Assembly (NCBI GenBank): GCA_037178675.1
Contig: JAYMGJ010000124.1
Location: 26,729-90,728, forward strand
DNA length: 64,000 nt
Reading direction: 5' to 3'
DNA from: Scleroderma bovista
Lineage: Eukaryota; Basidiomycota; Agaricomycetes; Boletales; Sclerodermataceae
Below, piece by piece: positions 58,141 through 64,000 of the stretch. The notes below the pieces were generated by a model. The model was not told where the DNA came from and did not search any database. It saw only the letters and a list, made by a program, of their open reading frames with translations. A program made the translations under genes and the position numbers. Numbering within the stretch: the first letter of the stretch is position 1; each line of letters begins with the position of its first letter.

Positions 58141-61100
58141 CCGGTCTAACCCTGGCCTGCCTGACCTCTCCTTAGGCATTGACACAACTCCGGAGCTAGT
58201 CCGGCCATCTCCAGCCTCATAGCTGCACTCCAGCTCAACTCTGGTCACTACATCCATCTCCACCTCAGGACTAAACCCTGTCTTCCTCTAGACACATCTG
58301 CGGTCTAACTCCGCCATGTTGAGCCTGTACCTACCACTTGTCGCTACTCCGGTTTCAGTCTGGCCACTCCCTTGGTCTTGTCTGCAACATAGCCCAACTC
58401 CGGCTGGTACATCCAACTCCAGCTCAGGTCTGCTCCTGTTCTGCTCCACTCCCTCTGATAGGTCCACCAATGGCCTTGGACATTTCCATGTCCAACTCCG
58501 GACCTTCCTCCGGCTACTCCGCCCTTCCTCCACCTGTGCACTCCCTCCGCTCATGCACTCCCTCTGCTCTTGCACTTCCTCCGCTCATGCACTTCCTCTG
58601 GTCCCACTTCCTCCGGTCCTGGACATTGCTCCGGACTTAACATTAGTTAAGTCCACCTCCAACCCTTACCTGTCCTCTTCCAACCTAGTTCCCTTTACTT
58701 CACTGTCCCTGCTTTTTCTCCGTCATCCCTGTATCTCTGTCAAGTCCGGGTCTACTCCGGTAGGGGGTCCGGTCAAGTCTGGACGAAAGCGGACGAAGGA
58801 GGAGGGCAGATGCTGGACAAGAGATTAGTCCGGCCGGAGTTGGTGACCGATGTCACGCACCAAATGTGTTTGGTACTGTGGACATGGAGAAAGTTAGCCG
58901 ATGAAACTAATGCGAAGAACGCACACCCAAGATCTGTTGAAAGATTGTCCCGACTTGAGGGATACAGACAGCCCTCGCTATCCATATCACGCAAAGTCAT
59001 GACTATCCTTATGCGAAGGATGAATACAAGCTTGTCATAGCCATCTATCGCACAAGAATGACTATCCTGGAGCAAGAGATGAATGCCATCATCTGGCAGT
59101 CATCCCTCGCACAAGAACCGCCAAGAAGCAGAAGAATCCAAGGATTGGTGATCATTTCAGTATGAGAGAGGAATGCAACCTACTGCAGTCCAACTCCCAT
59201 ACCAGAACAACCAAAGAAGCAGAAGAAACGATAGAGAAACAAAGGAGAAAAGGAAGAATCATTTTTAGCGCCCAAATGTCAAATTTAGGCGCCCAGTGCC
59301 GGCATTCCGATATTTTGAATAGCTCCGCCATTTTTGAAGCTATCAATCATGTGACTATACCATCATGGAGCCTAGACCATGGTCTATCTGCCTGTCAAGT
59401 TCCGACGTAAATCCGTTCATTTCCCACGGAGATATTCCACCCGCAATCCAGACACCCGCTTCATCACTCACTATGGAGTCCGCATTTTCTCTGGAACGTT
59501 TCTCCGCTATTGCAGCAGACCTCAATTATGTCCTGCTCTTGGGACAGCCTCTCCCTGAGCTCCTGTGTACTGTCTGGTACATATCTTCCCAGCCTGCTCC
59601 CTCAGTCCCTCTCGTTCTCGGTCAGCGCGTTCTCCTCGTCAGTCCTGCGTCGCGCACATACTTTGGTCGTCTCAAGTCTATCGTTAGACTTGAAAATTCA
59701 TACCTGGTCGTCTCTGTGTCTCCTGAGTCCTCTGCATATGGTCCTTTCATCCCAGAGTCCTGTCACATCCATCTCCCTCTATCATTCATCTCGCTTCCCT
59801 GGACACGTCGAATCCGCTACTTGCGATTCTCTTCCCTGCTATCCCGCAACAAACACGAATGAAACAGTGCTCTAGAACCCTTCTTAGGAGCCCTAATAGA
59901 GTACAGAACCTTCCCCTTACTGCTCAAGGGAAGACTGCACTTCGGGAGCACCAAATTTCGCGTTTTTGCTCTACAGAAGCTCAATCCAAGGGATTTGTGA
60001 CACTCTGTGACCAGCTGTGACTCTACTTGTCATTCCAGGCCCCCTGACACTGCTCTTCTGGTCGGATCAATTCTTTTATTATCCCCCAGCCACTCCCATC
60101 AGTGGCACTGCTTCAGAAGCTCATCTCCAGATCTAAAGTTCAATAAATCATAGGTTGTGCTTCCCTTCTTTCTGAGTCACACAGAGTCACTCTGGCTCAC
60201 TCTGACTCACTCTGCTGCGCATTATTCATCCCCTCTTGGCATTACTAATCCCCATTACTCCCCTTACCAATCACTTACCAATCATCCTTCAAATCATGCT
60301 TATCATGCTGCTTATCAATTCATGACTCATGCCCCTATGATTCATATGCATTATGTCATCGCATATGCTCATTTAGCTTCGATCTACTCATCCCATGCTT
60401 TCTCCCCCTCTCTTTTGGGCCCCATGCAATGATTTTTCCATATTCTTGGTTATACACCCCTTTTTACCTATGTTTTTGCTCTTTCCCTTGGCTCAGCAGC
60501 TTGTTCAGGCTCTCCCCATCGATGACTCAGCCTGATTACACTGCTTATCAATCGCTTACCAATTTCTTACCAATCTCTTACCAAGCACTTAGTCATTTGT
60601 GCTTACAGGGCCACAGCCCCTCCTGTATATAAACCAGCAGCCAAAGGCTGCAAGGAAGTGTCTGCTTCCCCCTCAATAAAGCGACCACATTCTCTCTCCC
60701 TCACTGTCTATAAGCTCTATCTCTGTCTTTGGACTTGTAGGTCACTCAGTGCTGGCCTAAAGCTCCTATATTGTTGTTTATCAGATATATCTTGTATCTG
60801 ATCATTTCTCTAGGCTGAAGCGCAGTCTAGCATCACTGTCCACTCCATCCCATCACTGTCCATCGCATTCTTGAAGCAGGAACTGTCCCCTTGCTTCCCT
60901 GTTGCTCCATCACTGCTGTTACACCCCTGTTGCCAATCTATCATCGCTCTTCTATCCCAGGACTCTTCCTAACCACTGTGGTAGGCTGAAGAGGAGTCAA
61001 TACCATCCCCAATCGCATTCCATCCCCATCAGAAGCCCTTCCCTTCCCTCCTGCATCCTGCCTGAAGGCGTGCAGCACATCCCCCTGAGGAGATTAAATA

Positions 61101-62290
61101 CCAGAAATGCAAAGGAAGACCACCACTCGCATATTGCTGTCATTTGGTGTTGGTTGTTGGTTGTTCTGACCTCTTCCCTCACTTAGGCGCACACCGATTG
61201 GGTTCAACGACTAAGGACAACGAGCGTTGACCCCTTGCGTAGGTTCTGGTCAAGGGAAGGAGACGGAGACGGAGATGGACGAGAACAGGAGTAGTGACTT
61301 ATGTTGATTTCAGACTGTGTTTGTACAAGGTAAACTAGAGGGTACTTATACTAAGTAGAAACTAGGGTCGAGTACATATGGTGACAAGTAAACAACCTAA
61401 TAGCGGACAAGGGATGACCGGAGTTAGGACTAGGTCAGGTCCGGTGAAAATAAAGTCAGGTCCATGTAAAATAAATCAGGTCTGGTGAAAATGCTACAAG
61501 GTATAGGATATATCGAGTTCACGGAGAACTCATGTCAAGGCAGGGTAGACGGCGAGGTGTAGTAAGAGCGAATGGAGTATAGACCAAGGGTCGTAGTTAG
61601 CGGAAGGTTATCTGTGCGACCGTTGACCGGAGTAACTGAGAATGACCGGAGTTGAGCTGTAGGACTGCGATGTGACCGGAGTAACCGGATATGGTCCGGA
61701 GTTGGACATGGTCATAACAATCTCTAGTTCCCCATGTCTGCTCCCGCTCCGGTTTATTTTCCTGTACCTGCTTTATTTTCCTGTCCATTTCTGCTCCATC
61801 CATTGTCCCAACTAAGGTGTTTACTTGTCACTGTATATACTCACCCTAGTTCTCATTTACTATATAAACTACTATACTCTGGCCTAGTAGTTTCCTTAGA
61901 TCAAATCTCGACTAAGATACTCCCCACTCTGTACTACCCACTATGCTCTCCTAATCCATCTGTTCATCTGAACTCCTGAACTCCGGCCAACTCCGGCCTC
62001 CATCCTATCTCGTCCCCTTGGTCCTATGTCCGATCCTAGCAAGTCTCCTACTTGCACGAGGGCAAAAGCCACCTCTGTCCCAGACTCGACGCTAGACCTC
62101 TCAGGACTTATCCCACCTCTGGGATGTCCTTTGCTCCGGACAAGCTGCACTCAACTCCGGACCACTTTCCCGCGGTCCAGACTTACTCCGCAAAAACCCA
62201 GACTTACTCCCTGTGCTCCTCTAGTGCCCGGACTTCGTTCATTTGACCCGGACTTGACTCTCCGCACTAACTAGCACCTACTAGTGTCTG
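58141..62290. mobile_element. 4.1-kb insertion of unknown type inside the copia element
   Basis: Interrupts the copia linker between integrase and reverse transcriptase. Both ends (58140-58850 and 61420-62290) are dense in ACTCCGG/CCGGAGT motifs in both orientations, resembling the subterminal repeats of DNA transposons. The middle has a TATA-like GTATATAAACC near 60627 and AATAAA near 60675, as in an LTR or a promoter plus poly(A) signal. The only longer frame (59365-59862, 165 residues) has no domain. No transposase or reverse transcriptase was recognised. Exact ends and target duplication are unresolved, so borders are within tens of bases. Confidence 0.55.
61338..61880. repeat. Long imperfect inverted repeat
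   Basis: GAAACTAGGGTCGAGTACAT...GTGACAAGTAAACAACC (61338-61396) recurs as its reverse complement at 61816-61880 (GGTGTTTACTTGTCACTGTA...CACCCTAGTTCTC), with small gaps. Arms are about 60 bp and the spacer about 420 bp. They may be ends of a nested element inside the 4.1-kb insertion. Confidence 0.65.
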
Positions 62291-63012
62291 GACTTACCTC
62301 CTCATTAGTTCCCTGCACCTCTGGACCTCCTAGTAAGATCGTTGAGGAGAACCGGTCTTGACACTCAGGAGCCTTGGGTTCCTTGCGCTTTGGATCGTCA
62401 TCCTGCGCTTGGGGATGTGGGTAGCCATGGTCATGTTCCACATCGTCATCACTGTTGATATCATCAGGGGGATTATCTGGTTGATCGGTGGTAGGTTTTG
62501 GATTTACCCTTCCAAAAGGGTTCTCGAGAGGTTCGCACCTGTTTTTGTGGCAGCAAGGGAAATGATGCTCATCAAAGACGGCATGGGCAGCGGTAAATAC
62601 TGCATTGGTGGAGCGCATAAACAAGAAATTGCGCTCATTTCCAGGGGCAACACTGACATAAGTCATTAGCTCCGACTTGGGAGCCATCTTATTTGCTCGA
62701 GCTGTGGCCGGGAGGTATACAAAGGCTCCACAGCCAAATACACGGAGGTGGTCGATGTTAGGCATCTCCCCCTTAAGCATTTCATGGGGGGTGCGCCATC
62801 GCAGGCAAGCTACCGGAGTATGGTTGTAAATGTGGGTTGTGTGAGCGAATGCAAATTCCCACCAGGAGTCAGGAATGCAGGCTTGATGCTGCATAGACTC
62901 AGCTTTATCCATGAGAGTGCACCCTAGACGCTCAGCGCGGCCATTCTGCATGGGGGTTCTTGGAGCACTTTGATATATTTTAATTCCTTTTTCAAGGAGT
63001 GCTCGATCAAAC
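62291..63012 (-). pseudogene. Ty1/copia integrase, C-terminal half
   Basis: Reads FDRALLEKGIKIYQSAPRTPMQNGRAERL, SWWEFAFAHTTHIYNHTPV, TPHEMLKGEMPNIDHLRVFGCGAFVYLP and FDEHHFPC. These are the last catalytic Glu region (QNGRAER) and GKX-like region of copia integrases. It is separated from the N-terminal half by the solo LTR at 63013-63287 and cut at its 3' side by the 4.1-kb insertion. Confidence 0.85.
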
Positions 63013-63287
63013 TGTTGAAGCAATACCTATATACGTAGAGGAACTGCTACTCCAACTCACCTGTTGGGTGGAGTGCACAACCAGAGATGGTAGCGGTAGC
63101 TGGTTAAGAGCTGTTATATTATATAAGCGATGAACACTGTTTATATACAACAAATAGTGTGACACGTGACGTGTGACATGTAACATCTACTCTAAAGAGG
63201 ACTATTACTAAGTCTACACTAATATGGGTCGCAGTCTTGTGCGCACTTCATCGACGGTTTGCGCTGGGTGCACGTGTGACTTCAACA
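63013..63287 (-). mobile_element. Solo copia LTR with 5-bp target duplication
   Basis: 275 bp, TGTTGAAG...CTTCAACA. CAAAC flanks it on both sides (63008-63012 and 63288-63292), the 5-bp duplication typical of Ty1/copia integration. It sits in the same orientation as the 3' LTR and cuts the integrase between its SDAGGEYKSDLF and FDRALLEKG parts. No internal element sequence remains, so LTR-LTR recombination has removed it. Confidence 0.92.
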
Positions 63288-64000
63288 CAAACAGATCAGA
63301 TTTATACTCTCCGCCGGCATCGGACATCCATCCAACGACGTGCGTATCATGTTGGACGCGCACCATTTGGAGGAAATCTTTGGCAGCCGTAATTGCTGCA
63401 GCTTTGGAGTGAAGAGGCATAGTCCAGGCGTGAGAAATATAGCCGTCGTAGAAGGTGATAACATATTTGAATTTCCGGTACGACGTAACCGGGAAGGATT
63501 TTAGATCAGAGTGTACCAGCTCGAAAGGCTTGGAAGCACGTCTTTCATTCTCTGGGAAAGCTCGATTGGGCATCTTGCCAAGAGCACATCCAGGGCAAAC
63601 ACAATCCTCAGTAGGAAAGTGGATCTCCGGGAAGTGCTGTGTATGTTTTTGTGCGTGTTGGAGTACTTCCTTAGAGGGGTGCCCAAATCTCCGGTGCATA
63701 ATGTCATAATTGACTTTGCTCACGGAGGCGATATAGTTAGACCTAATTATCGGGATAGATCTAATCCCGAAAATGATGTTGCGATCGTCTTCTGGGTCTG
63801 GTCCAAACCATAGGCATTCAGCTTTATGAATGAGGCTAATGCCTCACTTATCGCCAGTGACTTTGTAATTACGCTGGAGCATTTCGCCCATAGAAATAAG
63901 GTGTGTGGTAGCACCTGGCATATGGAGCACTTGGGTGAGTGTAATAACTTTCTCATCCCCAGAGTTGTGGTCTAGGCACCAGAGTAATACCGTGCCAATG
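63288..64000 (-). pseudogene. Ty1/copia pre-integrase and integrase N-terminal half (partial at right edge)
   Basis: Reads HMPGATTHLISMGEML, MHRRFGHPSKEVLQHA and CVCPGCALGKMPNRAFP (the H-H-C-C zinc-binding region), FELVHSDLKSFPV, FVITFYDG-type strand (KYVITFYDGYISHAW) and MSDAGGEYKSDLF. The first two integrase acidic residues are visible. One in-frame TGA at 63844-63846 interrupts it. Gag, protease and the 5' LTR lie beyond the right edge. Confidence 0.85.

Noticed and set aside
59365..59862. 165-residue plus-strand frame within the 4.1-kb insertion
   Set aside because: Longest frame there, but no recognisable motif and a second overlapping frame of 121 residues; kept only as part of the insertion description.

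Overview
The window is eukaryotic. Genes carry many short introns (about 40-100 nt, GT-AG), coding is on both strands, and the gene content fits a filamentous basidiomycete of the Agaricomycetes. The pointers are TKL-like kinases with HGD in place of HRD, 'LPPELW' F-box-like proteins, a NACHT-WD40 (NLR-like) protein and a Ty1/copia element. All functions are read by eye from the sequence; no database search was run.

Layout. 0-12 kb: five related protein-kinase genes on the minus strand (K1-K5). K1 runs off the left edge. K1 and K3 share a C-terminal domain that K2, K4 and K5 lack, and K4 has lost the catalytic aspartate. Between K4 and K5 lie a GC-rich tandem repeat, a 1.3-kb TA-flanked terminal-inverted-repeat element and small dispersed repeats. 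13-20 kb: a putative membrane protein, an IST1 (ESCRT-III) gene and a TBC RabGAP-like gene whose 5' end overlaps the IST1 3' end. 20-28.5 kb: three tandem F-box-like paralogues in duplicated blocks; two of the blocks carry pasted pieces of the neighbouring TBC gene's last exon.

29-49.5 kb is housekeeping sequence, nearly all on the minus strand: a six-exon cyclophilin, a membrane apyrase (Ynd1 type), a PWWP/Tudor-like chromatin protein, two disordered fungal proteins, a Trf4-type non-canonical poly(A) polymerase and a small ABM-like (dimeric alpha-beta barrel) protein.

49.7-55.4 kb: a tRNA-like SINE head, then an NLR-like gene (helical region, NACHT, 13 WD40 repeats, conserved tail). Its WD40 units are all exactly 129 bp and very alike. 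The NACHT part has three one-base frameshifts, each at a short homopolymer. 55.8-64 kb: a decayed Ty1/copia element on the minus strand. It is broken by a 4.1-kb insertion rich in CCGGAGT motifs and by a solo LTR with a 5-bp target duplication in the integrase; three CGA-to-TGA stops also interrupt it. It continues past the right edge.

The most notable parts are the putative self/non-self or signalling genes (NLR with homogenised WD40 units, kinase array, F-box cluster), all lying in repeat-rich, rearranged DNA, with a quiet housekeeping block between them.
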